A stretch of DNA of 64,000 bases from JALYUA01 sp039933215 (lineage in GTDB: Bacteria; Acidobacteriota; Thermoanaerobaculia; UBA5066; Gp7-AA6): contig JBDTOO010000015.1 in the NCBI GenBank assembly GCA_039933215.1, positions 1-64,000 on the forward strand, written 5' to 3'. Below the pieces are notes generated by a model, which did no database searches, was not told the DNA's origin, and saw only the letters and a list, made by a program, of their open reading frames with translations. Position 1 is the stretch's first letter; each line of letters begins with the position of its first letter. The translations under genes were made by a program, and so were the position numbers. This document shows positions 34,181-43,671 of the stretch, in pieces.

Positions 34181-35988
34181 GCGCTGATCACCCTCCCCTG
34201 CTCGAGATAAATCGCCACGGCGCGCGCGGTCGCGGGCCCCACGGCAGCTTCGACGTCCCGCGGATCGGCCGCGGCGAGCCCCGCCAACGAGCCGAAACGA
34301 CGGAGGAGGATGCGGGCCCTCGTCGGGCCCACACCCGGAATGTCCGTGAGACTCGTCTCGCGCATCCGCTTCGAACGGCGTCCGCGATGCCGCGTGATCG
34401 CGAACCGGTGCGCCTCGTCGCGCAGGCGCTGGATCAGCTTCAGCGCCGGGTCCTTCGCCGACAGGCGGATGGGATCGGGGCGCCCGGGAGCCCAGATCTC
34501 CTCCTCCCGCTTGGCGAGTCCGACGACCGGCAGCTCGATGCCGAGGCGATCGAGCGCGGCGAGCGCCGCCTGCAGCTGTCCCCGCCCGCCGTCGACGAGG
34601 ACGAGATCGGGCATCGGTCCGCTTTCCTCGCGGACGCGCCGGTACCGCCGCTCGACGGCCTCCGCCATGCTTTTGAAGTCGTCCGGCGCGAGGAGGCTCT
34701 GCGATGCGATGCCGAAGAGCCGATAGTCGGACTTCTTCGGCTTGCCGTCCTCGAAGACCACCACGGACGCGACGCTGTCGGTGCCCTGGAGATGCGAGAT
34801 GTCGAAGCCTTCGATCCGCCGCGGCGGAACCGGCAGGTCGAGCACCCGGGCCAGGCGCTCGACGCCGAGCTCTTCCTCGCCGCCCACGCGCCGGAAGCGG
34901 ACGCGATGGCGCTCCCGGGCGTTCGTGTTCGCGAGCTCGACCCGATCGACCGCCGGACCGCGCTTCGGCACGCGCACGACGACCCGGGCCTCGCGCCGCG
35001 CGAGGAGGAATTCCTCGAGCAGGGCGCAGCTCGGGATCTCGACCGGCAGGTGGACCTCGTCCGGGAGAAACGGATTGACGTCGTAGTACTGGGGCAGAAA
35101 CGCGTCCAGGAACGCGGCCGGCTGGACCTCCTCCGATTTCTCGAAGAAGAACTCCCGGCGATCCTGGAGCGCCCCGCCCCGGACGACGAGGAGGCAGAGG
35201 GAGACGTCGCCGCCGGACTCGAAGAACCCGAACACGTCCGCGCTCTCCCCCTTCATGGACTGGACGAGCTGCCGCTCGGCGACGTCCTGGACGGTCCGGA
35301 CCGCGTCCCGGTACGCCGCCGCCATCTCGTAGTTCTCGAGAGTCGCGGCCTCCGTCATCTTCGCCTCCAGCCGCGGCAAGAGCTCCCGGTTCCGGCCCTG
35401 GAGGAAGAGGATCACGTCCCGGACGGCGTCGGCGTACGCCTCCCGCGTCGTCAACCCCGCCACGCACGGGCCGAGGCACGCGTGGAGGTCGTAGTACAGG
35501 CAGGGGCGCGGAAGCTTCCCGTCGATCTCGATCGAGCAGGTCCGGATCTGGAAATGGCGCGTGATCATCCGCATGATCCGCCGCGCGAGCCCGCCCCAGA
35601 AGGGACCGAAGTACGAGTGCCCGTCGTTTTGGACCCGCCGCGTGACGAGCGCGCGCGGCCACGGCTCCCCCGTCGTCACCTTGATGTAGGGGTAAGTCTT
35701 GTCGTCCCGCAGGCAGATGTTGTAGCGGGGGCGGTGCTTCTTGATGAGGGTGTTCTCGAGGAGAAGCGCCTCGAGCTCGGTGTTCGTGACGATCGTCTCC
35801 AGGTCCGTGAAGGCCCGCAGGAGCGCGTCCGTCTTCGAGCTCTCGATGCCGCGGGTGAAGTAGGACGCCACCCGCTTCTTGAGGGAGCGGGCCTTCCCGA
35901 CATAGAGGATCTTTCCCCGGGCGCCCTTGAAGAGGTAAACGCCGGGCGCGTCGGGGACGTTTTGCGGCGGCGCCGCGCTCACGGGCAT
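34177..35988 (-). CDS. uvrC: excinuclease ABC subunit C
   Basis: A nuclease of 603 residues that makes both incisions in nucleotide excision repair. The GIY-YIG-type domain (PGVYLF, ILYVGKARSLKKRV) is at the N-terminus. A UVR-type motif lies around 190-235. The RNase H-like C-nuclease starts GFDISHLQG, and tandem HhH motifs end the protein (LTDIPGVGPTRARILLRRFGSL). I start at ATG 35988 (MPVSAAPPQNVPDAPG), as homologues begin near NVPDAPG. It is separated from uvrB by the small zinc-ribbon gene. Confidence 0.95.
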   Translation of the reverse strand: MPVSAAPPQNVPDAPGVYLFKGARGKILYVGKARSLKKRVASYFTRGIESSKTDALLRAFTDLETIVTNTELEALLLENTLIKKHRPRYNICLRDDKTYPYIKVTTGEPWPRALVTRRVQNDGHSYFGPFWGGLARRIMRMITRHFQIRTCSIEIDGKLPRPCLYYDLHACLGPCVAGLTTREAYADAVRDVILFLQGRNRELLPRLEAKMTEAATLENYEMAAAYRDAVRTVQDVAERQLVQSMKGESADVFGFFESGGDVSLCLLVVRGGALQDRREFFFEKSEEVQPAAFLDAFLPQYYDVNPFLPDEVHLPVEIPSCALLEEFLLARREARVVVRVPKRGPAVDRVELANTNARERHRVRFRRVGGEEELGVERLARVLDLPVPPRRIEGFDISHLQGTDSVASVVVFEDGKPKKSDYRLFGIASQSLLAPDDFKSMAEAVERRYRRVREESGPMPDLVLVDGGRGQLQAALAALDRLGIELPVVGLAKREEEIWAPGRPDPIRLSAKDPALKLIQRLRDEAHRFAITRHRGRRSKRMRETSLTDIPGVGPTRARILLRRFGSLAGLAAADPRDVEAAVGPATARAVAIYLEQGRVISA

Positions 35989-36062
35989 AAACAAGTGTAA
36001 CGCGCCGGATCTGCAAGCGATTTCGCGCCACGGCCGGCCCGGCGCGGTATCATTCGCCACCG

Positions 36063-36269
36063 ATGATCGAGTGCCCTTACTGCTACAAAGCGGTCAAGCC
36101 CCAGGACGCCGTCTGCCCTCACTGCGGCAAGCCGATCGAGCGGTGGCAGACGGGGTTCTACAGCCGTCAGCAGCTGCCCGCCAAATCCCGCAACGCCGTG
36201 TGGATCGGCGCCGCCCTCCTCTTCCTTCTGGTACTCGCGGGCTTCGCGAAGTCCTGCCACTGGCTGTAA
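36063..36269 (+). CDS. zinc-ribbon mini membrane protein (68 aa)
   Basis: A 68-residue protein. Cys4, Cys7, Cys18 and Cys21 (ECPYC...VCPHC) form a zinc ribbon, and a single membrane span (AVWIGAALLFLLVLAGF) lies at 46-62. The N-terminal ribbon would face the cytoplasm. It is divergent from uvrC and its stop is immediately followed by the 47-bp palindromic element. Function unknown. Confidence 0.78.
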   Translation: MIECPYCYKAVKPQDAVCPHCGKPIERWQTGFYSRQQLPAKSRNAVWIGAALLFLLVLAGFAKSCHWL

Positions 36270-36316
36270 CGTCGCCTCCGCGGTCGCGCTGCGCGCGACC
36301 GCTCCGGCTCCCGCCG
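36270..36316 (+). repeat. 47-bp palindromic repeat, copy A
   Basis: It begins CGTCGCCTCCGCGGTCGCG, has inverted core arms GCGGTCGCG (36280-36288) and CGCGACCGC (36294-36302), and ends CGGCTCCCGCCG. It matches copy B (46561-46607, opposite strand) at 43 of 47 positions by my count. It begins at the base after the TAA stop of the zinc-ribbon gene, so its role may be transcription termination. Confidence 0.75.
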
Positions 36317-36362
36317 CGTGAGGCTCCTCCCTCCCTTCGGTCGGGAGACTCCTCACGCGGCG
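36312..36362. terminator. hairpin between convergent genes
   Basis: Perfect 12-base arms CGCCGCGTGAGG (36312-36323) and CCTCACGCGGCG (36351-36362) enclose a smaller stem, CTCCC/GGGAG. It lies between the plus-strand zinc-ribbon gene and the minus-strand uvrB, so it could act as a bidirectional terminator. There is no T-run on either side. Confidence 0.55.
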
Positions 36363-36458
36363 AGCGGTCATCGCCGGCCGGGCGGGGGCGACTCCAGGGC
36401 GCGTGAGGGCCTTTGGGGGTGAGACGGCGTCTGAAAGGGTGACGGGCGCCTGAAAGAT

Positions 36459-38540
36459 CTACCTGAAGATCTGCAGCTCTCGCAGGGAGCGGAGCTCGTC
36501 GCGCAGCTGGGCGGCGCGTTCGAAATCGAGGGCCTTGGCGGCCGCCTTCATCGTCTTCTCCAGGTCGGCGATGCGGGTGCGCAGGGTCTCGGAGTCCGGC
36601 ACCGCCGGCCCGTCTTTCGGCGGAAGCAAACCGTCGTGGTAGTCCATGCTCGCCATGCGGACGAGCGGCGAGTCGATCTGCTTGATGATGGAAGCGGGCT
36701 CGATCCCGTTCTCCCGGTTGTAGGTCTCCTGGATCGCCCGGCGGCGATTCGTTTCGGACATGGCGCGCCGCATCGATTCGGTGACGACGTCGGCGTAGAA
36801 GTAGACGCGGCCCTGGAGGTTTCGGGCGGCGCGGCCCGCGGTCTGGATGAGGGACGTCTCGCTGCGCAGGAACCCTTCCTTGTCGGCGTCCAGGATGGCG
36901 ACGACCGCGACCTCCGGGAGGTCGAGTCCCTCTCGCAGCAGGTTGATGCCGATCAGGCAGTCGAAGATCCCGCGCCGGAAGTCGGCGAGGATCGTGACGC
37001 GGTCGAGCGTCTCGATGTCCGAGTGGAGGTAACGGCAGCGGACTCCCACCTCGGCGAAGTAGGACGTCAGCTCCTCGGCCATGCGCTTGGTCAGAGTGGT
37101 CACGAGAACGCGTTCGTTGCGGGACGCGGCTTCGCGCACGACCCCGAGGAGGTCGTCGACCTGTCCCTTCACGGGCCGCACCTCGATCTGCGGATCGAGG
37201 AGCCCCGTCGGGCGAATGACCTGCTCGACGACCTCGCCCCCCGTCGCCGCGAGCTCCTCCTTCGCGGGAGTCGCGCTCACGTTCAAGATCTGGCCGATCC
37301 GCCCCTGGAATTCCTCGTAGGTCAGGGGCCTGTTGTCCAGCGCGGACGGGAGCCGGAACCCGTACTCGACCAGCACTTCCTTGCGGGAGCGGTCGCCGAA
37401 GAACATCCCGCGAACCTGGGGCAGCGTGACGTGCGACTCGTCCACGACGAGGAGGAAGTCGGAGGGAAAATAGTCGATGAGCGTCGGCGGAGGCTCGCCG
37501 GCGCGGCGCCCGGAGAGATGCCGGGAGTAGTTCTCGATGCCGTTGCAGTAGCCGAGCTCCTTGATCATCTCGAGATCGAACATCGTCCGCTGGTGCAGGC
37601 GCTGAGCTTCGAGCAGCCGGTTGCCTGCCGTGAGCTCGGCGAGGCGCTGATCGAGCTCGATCTTGATCGTGTCGACGGCGCGGTCGAGCGTCTCGCGCGG
37701 CGTGGCGTAGAAGGTCCTCGGATAGATCGCCAGGCGCTCGACGCGCCGGAGCGCGGTTCCCCGGAGAGGATCGGTCCGGCTGATCTTTTCGATCTCGTCG
37801 CCGAAGTACTCGACCCGGACCGCGACGTCCTCGTACGCCGGGTGGATCTCGACGACGTCCCCGCGGACGCGAAATGTTCCGCGGATCAGGTCCATGTTCG
37901 TGCGCTCGTACTGCATCTGCACGAGCTGCGCGAGGAGCGCCGGCATCCCCGAGCGGTCGCCGACCGAGATGTAGGCGAGCATGTCGTAGTACGAGTCCGG
38001 CGCCCCGAGTCCGTAAATGCAGGACACCGACGCCACCACGATCACGTCGCGCCGCTCGAAGAGCGCTTTCGACGCCGAAAGGCGCAGCTTGTCGATCTCC
38101 TCGTTGCGCGACGTTTCCTTCTCGATATACGTGTCCGACTGTGGGATGTAGGCCTCGGGCTGGTAGTAGTCGTAGTAGGAGACGAAATACTCGACCGAGT
38201 TCTCGGGGAAGAATCCGCGGAACTCCTGGTAGAGCTGCGCCGCCAGGGTCTTGTTGTGGGAGAGAACGAGCGTCGGGCGATTCACCGTCTCGATCACCTT
38301 GGCGACCGTGAACGTCTTGCCCGAGCCGGTCACGCCGAGGAGGACCTGGTTGCGCCGGCCCTCCCGGAGACCTTCCACGAGCCGGTCGATCGCCTGGCCC
38401 TGATCCCCCTGGGGCGTGAAATCCGTGACGAGGCGAAACTGCCCGCCCGTCCGGGCCTGCGCGTCGCGATAGGACCCGGGCTTCGACTCGAGCGACAGCG
38501 GCGCGTCGGGCCGCGGCCTGGCCCCGGGGCGGGGGCTCAC
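36459..38540 (-). CDS. uvrB: excinuclease ABC subunit B
   Basis: A damage-verification helicase of 693 residues. Walker A GVTGSGKT is at 69-76. The beta-hairpin region carries YYDYYQPEAYIP, DESH is the Walker B region, and QTAGRAARN is motif VI. A C-terminal UVR segment (DFERAAQLRDELRSLREL) binds UvrC. The start is the GTG at 38540, since homologues begin near GGQFRLVTDF; an in-frame codon much further upstream would add proline/arginine-rich sequence with no counterpart. Confidence 0.96.
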   Translation of the reverse strand: MSPRPGARPRPDAPLSLESKPGSYRDAQARTGGQFRLVTDFTPQGDQGQAIDRLVEGLREGRRNQVLLGVTGSGKTFTVAKVIETVNRPTLVLSHNKTLAAQLYQEFRGFFPENSVEYFVSYYDYYQPEAYIPQSDTYIEKETSRNEEIDKLRLSASKALFERRDVIVVASVSCIYGLGAPDSYYDMLAYISVGDRSGMPALLAQLVQMQYERTNMDLIRGTFRVRGDVVEIHPAYEDVAVRVEYFGDEIEKISRTDPLRGTALRRVERLAIYPRTFYATPRETLDRAVDTIKIELDQRLAELTAGNRLLEAQRLHQRTMFDLEMIKELGYCNGIENYSRHLSGRRAGEPPPTLIDYFPSDFLLVVDESHVTLPQVRGMFFGDRSRKEVLVEYGFRLPSALDNRPLTYEEFQGRIGQILNVSATPAKEELAATGGEVVEQVIRPTGLLDPQIEVRPVKGQVDDLLGVVREAASRNERVLVTTLTKRMAEELTSYFAEVGVRCRYLHSDIETLDRVTILADFRRGIFDCLIGINLLREGLDLPEVAVVAILDADKEGFLRSETSLIQTAGRAARNLQGRVYFYADVVTESMRRAMSETNRRRAIQETYNRENGIEPASIIKQIDSPLVRMASMDYHDGLLPPKDGPAVPDSETLRTRIADLEKTMKAAAKALDFERAAQLRDELRSLRELQIFR

Positions 38541-38661
38541 GACCCTGCCATCCCGGCGGCGCGACGCGGGCGGGTCGGGAAAGAGTGGGAAGGGGGCACG
38601 AGAGCGGCAAACAGATCCCGGGCCGCCCGAATTTCGAGAGGCCGGAAGGGGCGGAAACGGG

Positions 38662-39159
38662 TCAGGGCGACCGGCCCGGGGAGGGCGTGAGCGCGGGGGA
38701 CGCCGGGGACGGCGACGGAGTCGGCGCAACGGGACTGCCGGCGGCCTCGCGGAACGCTTCCGTGAGCTCCCGCACCTGCTCCCGGGAGATCTGGTTCTGC
38801 GGGCCGCCCCGCAGGATCACTCCGCGCACGCGCTCGAGCGAGCGGGTGTTCGCGGTTCCCTGCTTCATGCGGTCGCGGAAGGCGGCGTAGGCCGCGCGCA
38901 GGTCCGCCTTCTCGGCTTCGGTGACGTCCGGCGCGTAGTGGCCCTCCACCTGCTTCATGACGTAATCGGTGATCGCCTGGGGGTTGCGCCGCAGGTAGAG
39001 CATCCCGGCGATCAGGCAGATCAGGATGAGAAGCGCCGCGATGCCGCAGCCGATGAGGCCGTTCTTCAGGCACCCGCTTCGCGGCGTGGCGGGAGGCGGG
39101 ATCGGGACCGCGTAGCCGGGGGGCGGCGGGACGCTGCTCACGGAGGAAACATATCGCAT
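38662..39159 (-). CDS. single-span membrane protein of unknown function (165 aa)
   Basis: A 165-residue protein. A proline-rich N-terminus is followed by Cys30 and a membrane helix at 37-55 (LIGCGIAALLILICLIAGMLY). The rest is a charged helical region (DVTEAEKADLRAAYAAFRDRM...) with a Pro/Ser-rich tail, presumably outside the cytoplasm. I do not recognise a family. It precedes uvrB on the minus strand by 121 bp and is divergent from the PBP gene. Confidence 0.65.
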   Translation of the reverse strand: MRYVSSVSSVPPPPGYAVPIPPPATPRSGCLKNGLIGCGIAALLILICLIAGMLYLRRNPQAITDYVMKQVEGHYAPDVTEAEKADLRAAYAAFRDRMKQGTANTRSLERVRGVILRGGPQNQISREQVRELTEAFREAAGSPVAPTPSPSPASPALTPSPGRSP

Positions 39160-39443
39160 CGCCGGCCGGTCTTCGAGGGACCGGGAAGAGTCCCCGAAGG
39201 TGAAGGTCAGAGGTGAGAGGGAAGAGGTCAGAGGGAACGGTCAGAGTGGTGGAAGGGTGACGGTCGCCGTCGGAAGGCGTCAGCACTCCATCGGCTTCTC
39301 CGCCCGGTGACCAGGGCTGCTGTCACCCGTCACCCGTCACCCGTGACCGGTCCCACCCGTCACCGGTCCGTCTCACCTCTCCCCCTCCCACCTCCACCTC
39401 TCTCCTCGCCGCCCGGCGGGACCCTAACCTCTACAATGGAGGC
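39160..39443. other. intergenic region with short direct repeats upstream of the PBP gene
   Basis: 284 bases without a gene. It holds three GTCAGAG words near 39206, 39228 and 39240, three tandem GTCACCC heptamers at 39322-39342 with an inverted GGGTGAC near 39255, and a nearly pure pyrimidine tract at about 39370-39411. The PBP Shine-Dalgarno (GGAGG) follows. I cannot place a promoter. Confidence 0.5.
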
Positions 39444-41840
39444 GTGTCCGTCGTCCGGCGCGTGTCGCTCTTCGTCCTTCCCCTCGTCGCGGTCGGGCTT
39501 CTGGGCGCTCTGGCGGGGTCGGCCACCACGAGCTTCGTCCGGGTTCCCCGCGTCTCGGAGCTCGAAACCTACCGCCCGGACATCATCACCGAGATCCGCG
39601 GCAACGACGGCTCGACGATCGCGCGGTACGCCATCGAACGGCGCATCCTGGTCACGCGCGGCGAGATCCCGACGGTCCTGAAGAACGCGATCGTCGCGAC
39701 GGAAGACAAGAACTTCTACCGGCACGGGGGCATCGACCTGACGCGCACGATCTCCGCGGTCGCCGCGAACCTGCGTTCGCACCGCTACTCGCAGGGCGGC
39801 TCGACGCTCACGCAGCAGCTCGCGCGGGCGATCTTCCTCTCCCCCCGCAAGACGATCTCCCGGAAGGTGAACGAGGCGTTCGTGGCTTTCGAGATCGAGC
39901 GGCGGTACTCGAAGGACCAGATCCTGACGATGTACGTCAACGAGATCTACCTCGGCCATGGCAACTACGGGTTCGAGGCCGCGGCGCGGTATTACTTCGG
40001 CAAGAGCCTGAAGGACCTCTCCGTCGCGCAGGCGGCGCTTCTCGCGGGCATCGTGCAGCGGCCCGAGGACCAGTCGCCCTTCCGGAGCGCGATCCTCGCC
40101 GCGGGACGCCGTGCGACGGCGCTCCGACGCATGGAGGCGGAGCGCTACATCACGGCCGCCGAGCGCCGTGCGGCCGAGGCCGAGCCCCTGCCCGCCTCCC
40201 CCTCGCTCAAGGAGACGGTCGTCGCGCCCTATTTCTGCGAGGAGATCCGGCAGTACCTGGAGCGCACGTACGGCGAGAAGGACCTCTACCGGCGCGGGCT
40301 CCGCGTCGACTCGACGCTCGATCCCGAGCTGCAGGCCTGGTCGGAGGAGGCGGTCGGCTGGGGCCTTCGGCGGCTCGCGCGGCGGCACGGCTTTCGCCGG
40401 CCGCGAAACCTGACCGCGGAGGGCTACGCGAGCCTCGACACCTACGTGGATCCCACCTGGGAAGGCGCGAAGCTCGCGGAGGGCGACACGCTGCGCGGGG
40501 TGGTCCTCTCCGTGACCGCGACCTCGGCCGAGGTCCGCGTGGGCAAGGAGAGGCTGCCGCTGCGGCCGTCCGGCTACGGCTGGACGAGCGCGAGAGTGCT
40601 GACGAAGATCCTGAAGCCGGGCGACCTCGTCACCGTCACCGTCCAGAAGGGGAAAGATGGCGGCGCCCTCGCTCTCGACCAGGAGCCGACCGAGCAGGCC
40701 GCGCTCCTGATCCTCGAGAACTCGACGGGCGCCGTGCGGGCGATGGTCGGCGGATACGACTGGACGACCTCGAAGTTCAACCGCGCGACCCAGGCGCTCC
40801 GCCAGGCGGGCTCGACGTTCAAGCCGTTCGTGTACCTCGCGGCCCTCGAGTCGGGTTACACGCCTTCGGACACGATCTTCGACGGTCCGATCGCGATCGT
40901 CATGGATCCGCGCATGCCGGCGTGGCGCCCCGTCAACTACGACCGCAAGTTTCGAGGGATCGTCACGCTGCGCGTTGCGCTCGAGCATTCGATCAACGTC
41001 CCGACCGTCCGTCTCGCGCAGCTCGTCGGCCTCCAGCGGGTCATCGAGGCCGCTCACCGGCTCGGGATCCACGAGAGGCTCCAGGCCTATCCCTCCCTGG
41101 CGCTTGGCGCGTTCGAAGTCTCGCTGATGGAGATGACGTCGGCCTACACGGTGTTCGCCAACCAGGGGCTCGCCTTCCCTCCCTACACGTTCGAAAGGAT
41201 CTCCGACGCGAACGGCGATCCGCTCGAGAAGACCCACCCCGACGCGCGTGAGGTCACGAGCCCACAGGCATCTTTTCAGCTTCTCGAGATGCTGAAGGGC
41301 GTGACCCAGCGCGGCACCGGCGCCGCGGCGGCGAGCCTCAAGCTGAACATCGCCGGCAAGACCGGCACCACGAGCGACTACACGGACGCCTGGTTCATCG
41401 GGATGAATCCTCGCTACACCGTGGGTGTCTGGGTCGGCAACGATCTGAAGACGACCCTGGGATCGGGGATGGAGGGCGCCCGGGTCGCGCTCCCCATCTG
41501 GATGCGGCTCCTCCAGAAGATGAAGGACCAGGGCCGCCTCGACCCGAAGTCCGACTTCGATCCGCCGCCGAACGTCGTCTTCACGGCGGTCGACTACGAG
41601 ACGGGATTGAAGGCGACACCCGGAAGCCCCCGGCCGATCCTGGAGTCGTTCGTCAGCGGGTCGCAGCCGACGGAGGAGTGGAGCTCCAAGTGGGAGGAGA
41701 TCACGCGTCTCCCCTGGTCTCTCCAGAAATCCTTCTACGTGCCCAAGAAGGGCGAGGGCGCCGACGACGTTGGGGCCGCTCCCGCCGATACCGCCTCTCC
41801 CGCGCCTCCCGCGCCTCCCGCGACGCCGCCTCCGCACTGA
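39444..41840 (+). CDS. class A penicillin-binding protein (PBP1a type)
   Basis: A bifunctional murein synthase of 798 residues. It has one N-terminal membrane anchor, then a GT51 glycosyltransferase with catalytic Glu87 (ATEDKNFYRHGG) and GGSTLTQQLAR. The transpeptidase domain has Ser457 in STFK, SIN in the middle (EHSINVPT) and KTGT at 639-642. The start is GTG 39444, five bases or so after GGAGG. The tail is a Pro/Ala repeat. It polymerises and cross-links peptidoglycan and stands alone as a plus-strand gene facing rplI. Confidence 0.95.
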   Translation: MSVVRRVSLFVLPLVAVGLLGALAGSATTSFVRVPRVSELETYRPDIITEIRGNDGSTIARYAIERRILVTRGEIPTVLKNAIVATEDKNFYRHGGIDLTRTISAVAANLRSHRYSQGGSTLTQQLARAIFLSPRKTISRKVNEAFVAFEIERRYSKDQILTMYVNEIYLGHGNYGFEAAARYYFGKSLKDLSVAQAALLAGIVQRPEDQSPFRSAILAAGRRATALRRMEAERYITAAERRAAEAEPLPASPSLKETVVAPYFCEEIRQYLERTYGEKDLYRRGLRVDSTLDPELQAWSEEAVGWGLRRLARRHGFRRPRNLTAEGYASLDTYVDPTWEGAKLAEGDTLRGVVLSVTATSAEVRVGKERLPLRPSGYGWTSARVLTKILKPGDLVTVTVQKGKDGGALALDQEPTEQAALLILENSTGAVRAMVGGYDWTTSKFNRATQALRQAGSTFKPFVYLAALESGYTPSDTIFDGPIAIVMDPRMPAWRPVNYDRKFRGIVTLRVALEHSINVPTVRLAQLVGLQRVIEAAHRLGIHERLQAYPSLALGAFEVSLMEMTSAYTVFANQGLAFPPYTFERISDANGDPLEKTHPDAREVTSPQASFQLLEMLKGVTQRGTGAAAASLKLNIAGKTGTTSDYTDAWFIGMNPRYTVGVWVGNDLKTTLGSGMEGARVALPIWMRLLQKMKDQGRLDPKSDFDPPPNVVFTAVDYETGLKATPGSPRPILESFVSGSQPTEEWSSKWEEITRLPWSLQKSFYVPKKGEGADDVGAAPADTASPAPPAPPATPPPH

Positions 41841-41876
41841 GAGGCCGCGCGGTCGCGGGGCGGAAGGCGGGAACGC

Positions 41877-42335
41877 CTACTGGGTCGCGGAAGTCAGAGG
41901 CTGTACGTCGACCGTCAGCACGGTCGTGACGTCGCGGTGGAGCCGGATGTGGACGGTGTGCTGCCCGATGCGCTTGATCGGCTCGGCGACCTCGATGCGC
42001 CGCCGGTCCACCTCGACGCCCCGCGCGGTCAGCGCGTCGGCGATCTCGGTCGCGGTCACGGAACCGTAGAGCACGCCCTCGTCGCCGGCCTTCTTCGTGA
42101 TGGCGACGGTCAGGCCCTCGATCTTCTTCGCCGTCTCTTCGGCGCCGGTGCGCTGGTGCGACATCTTCTCGTCGTACTTCTTCTTTTCCTCCGAGAGCCT
42201 CCGCACGTTGGCGTCGTTCGCCTCGTAGGCGACGCCCTGGGGGAACAGGAAGTTGCGCGCGTAGCCGGGTTTGACGGTCACCGTGTCGCCGCGGTGCCCC
42301 AGTCCCCGAACGTCGTCTGCCAGGATCACTTTCAT
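41877..42335 (-). CDS. rplI: 50S ribosomal protein L9
   Basis: A 152-residue L9. MKVILADDVRGLGHRGDTVTVKPGYARNFL is the diagnostic N-terminal domain, followed by the long connecting helix and the C-terminal domain. The ATG at 42335 overlaps the stop of the DUF2232 gene (ATGA). It ends the rpsF-rpsR-DUF2232-rplI group. Confidence 0.97.
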   Translation of the reverse strand: MKVILADDVRGLGHRGDTVTVKPGYARNFLFPQGVAYEANDANVRRLSEEKKKYDEKMSHQRTGAEETAKKIEGLTVAITKKAGDEGVLYGSVTATEIADALTARGVEVDRRRIEVAEPIKRIGQHTVHIRLHRDVTTVLTVDVQPLTSATQ

Positions 42336-43315
42336 GGCTGCTTTTCCGCTTTCTCGCCTCGGTGGCGAAAGTCCGCGTACCAGTCGAAGATGCCGAGGAG
42401 GCCGACCCCCACGTTGAGTGGGAAGTAGACGACCAGGGCGTAAAGGCCGGCGCGGAGGATTCGCGCCCGAAACCACTTCCGGGCGAAGTGGCAGATGATA
42501 GAGAGGCCCGTCAGAAAATACAAGGCCGCCAGGGGGATCAGGATGTCCCCCGCCCAGGGACGAAGGTCCGCGGGGAGGAGCAGGAAGCCGGCCCCCGCGC
42601 CCACGAAGAGCGCGACGACGCCCGCGGGCAATCGGAGCTCCTCGAAGCGCACCGACTCCGCCGAGGGGGCTGGCCGGGCCGACCGGGCCCCGAAATAGAA
42701 GGAGATGGCGGCAGCGATCGCCCAGGACGCTCCCACGAGGCCGAGCCAGTAGGCCTGTGCGAACTCTTTGAACCGCCGGAACGTCGCGGCCATCCGGGCG
42801 GAGGTCTCGCCGTCGACCCCGGAAGACGGGGCGGCGGCGGCCGGAGACATGGCGTCGAAAGCCTTCCCGATCTCCACGGCGAGCGGCGGCGCCCCGGCGC
42901 TCTCCCGAAGGATCAGGACGCCCGCGAGGAGACCGAACCCGACGGCGGAGAGCAGCAGGAACCCGCGCGACGGGGCCATGCCCCGCCGGACGAGCCCCGT
43001 GAACAACACGGGCAGGAGCGTCGCCGCGAGCCCGAGGGACGCCCCGGCGAGGGCCTCGGCGGCGCTGCCGCTCGCGAAACCCAGTCCCGCGAGCACCGCG
43101 GCCGCGAGAAGGCTGCCGCCGGTCCCCGCCGTCAGGCCCCGCCGGTGGGTCAGCCGGACGAGCGGGACACCCGCGAAAGCGAGCGCGAGCGATCCCGCGA
43201 TCGGCAGCACGAGGAAGAGCGCGAAGAGGAGCGCCGACGAGAGCCCGGCGAACAGGGCCTCGATGAGGACGCTCCCCTTCTTCCGCGCGTCCGGCGCGGC
43301 GGATTCAACTTCCAT
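42332..43315 (-). CDS. DUF2232-like multi-span membrane protein
   Basis: A 327-residue polytopic protein with about eight hydrophobic spans. A membrane protein of the DUF2232 group very often sits between rpsR and rplI, exactly as here, and the terminal IFDWYADFRHR is typical. Other DUF2232 proteins have been linked to sporulation or S-component-like transport, but no function is proven. ATGA overlap with rplI. Confidence 0.8.
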   Translation of the reverse strand: MEVESAAPDARKKGSVLIEALFAGLSSALLFALFLVLPIAGSLALAFAGVPLVRLTHRRGLTAGTGGSLLAAAVLAGLGFASGSAAEALAGASLGLAATLLPVLFTGLVRRGMAPSRGFLLLSAVGFGLLAGVLILRESAGAPPLAVEIGKAFDAMSPAAAAPSSGVDGETSARMAATFRRFKEFAQAYWLGLVGASWAIAAAISFYFGARSARPAPSAESVRFEELRLPAGVVALFVGAGAGFLLLPADLRPWAGDILIPLAALYFLTGLSIICHFARKWFRARILRAGLYALVVYFPLNVGVGLLGIFDWYADFRHRGEKAEKQP

Positions 43316-43380
43316 TCGGCTGCCGTTCTCGGGCGGCGGTGCTCCGCCCGGAGGACGCGCGGGGCTCCCCGCGCGTCCGA

Positions 43381-43671
43381 TCAGTCCGTCGCGTATGGCA
43401 GCAGCGCGATCGACCGGGCGCGTTTGATCGCCGTCTGGAGCTTGCGCTGATGGAGGGCGCAGGTCCCCGAGATGCGGCGCGGGAGGATCTTTCCGCGCTC
43501 CGGGATGAACGACTGGAGCAGCTTGATGTCCTTCCAGTCGACGTACTCGATGTGCTCCGCGCAGAACTTGCAGACCTTCCGGCGGCGTACGAAGAACTTC
43601 TTGCGGCCGGTGGGCTTGCCGTCACGCTCCTTGGCGTTGCGCCCACCCGAACGGCTCGGCATGGCGGTCAT
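43381..43671 (-). CDS. rpsR: 30S ribosomal protein S18
   Basis: A 96-residue S18. It keeps CKFC (about residues 35-38) and a CALHQRKLQTAIKRAR C-terminal core, so this is the cysteine-bearing, zinc-capable form. The ATG at 43671 overlaps the rpsF stop (ATGA); a second ATG lies three codons in. Confidence 0.96.
   Translation of the reverse strand: MTAMPSRSGGRNAKERDGKPTGRKKFFVRRRKVCKFCAEHIEYVDWKDIKLLQSFIPERGKILPRRISGTCALHQRKLQTAIKRARSIALLPYATD

Noticed and set aside
31300..34200. Possible CRISPR or tandem-repeat DNA in the Ala/Pro-rich linker region
   Set aside because: The repetition is at the amino-acid composition level only; there are no regularly spaced identical DNA repeats.
34181..36031. 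A long minus-strand frame continuing upstream of the SPOR-domain gene through uvrC
   Set aside because: It overlaps uvrC in another frame and lacks any domain; the real gene begins at ATG 34180 with an ATGA overlap.
38537..39286. A minus-strand frame between uvrB and the 165-aa membrane protein
   Set aside because: It overlaps the better-supported membrane protein in another frame and has Arg/Pro-rich composition without domains.
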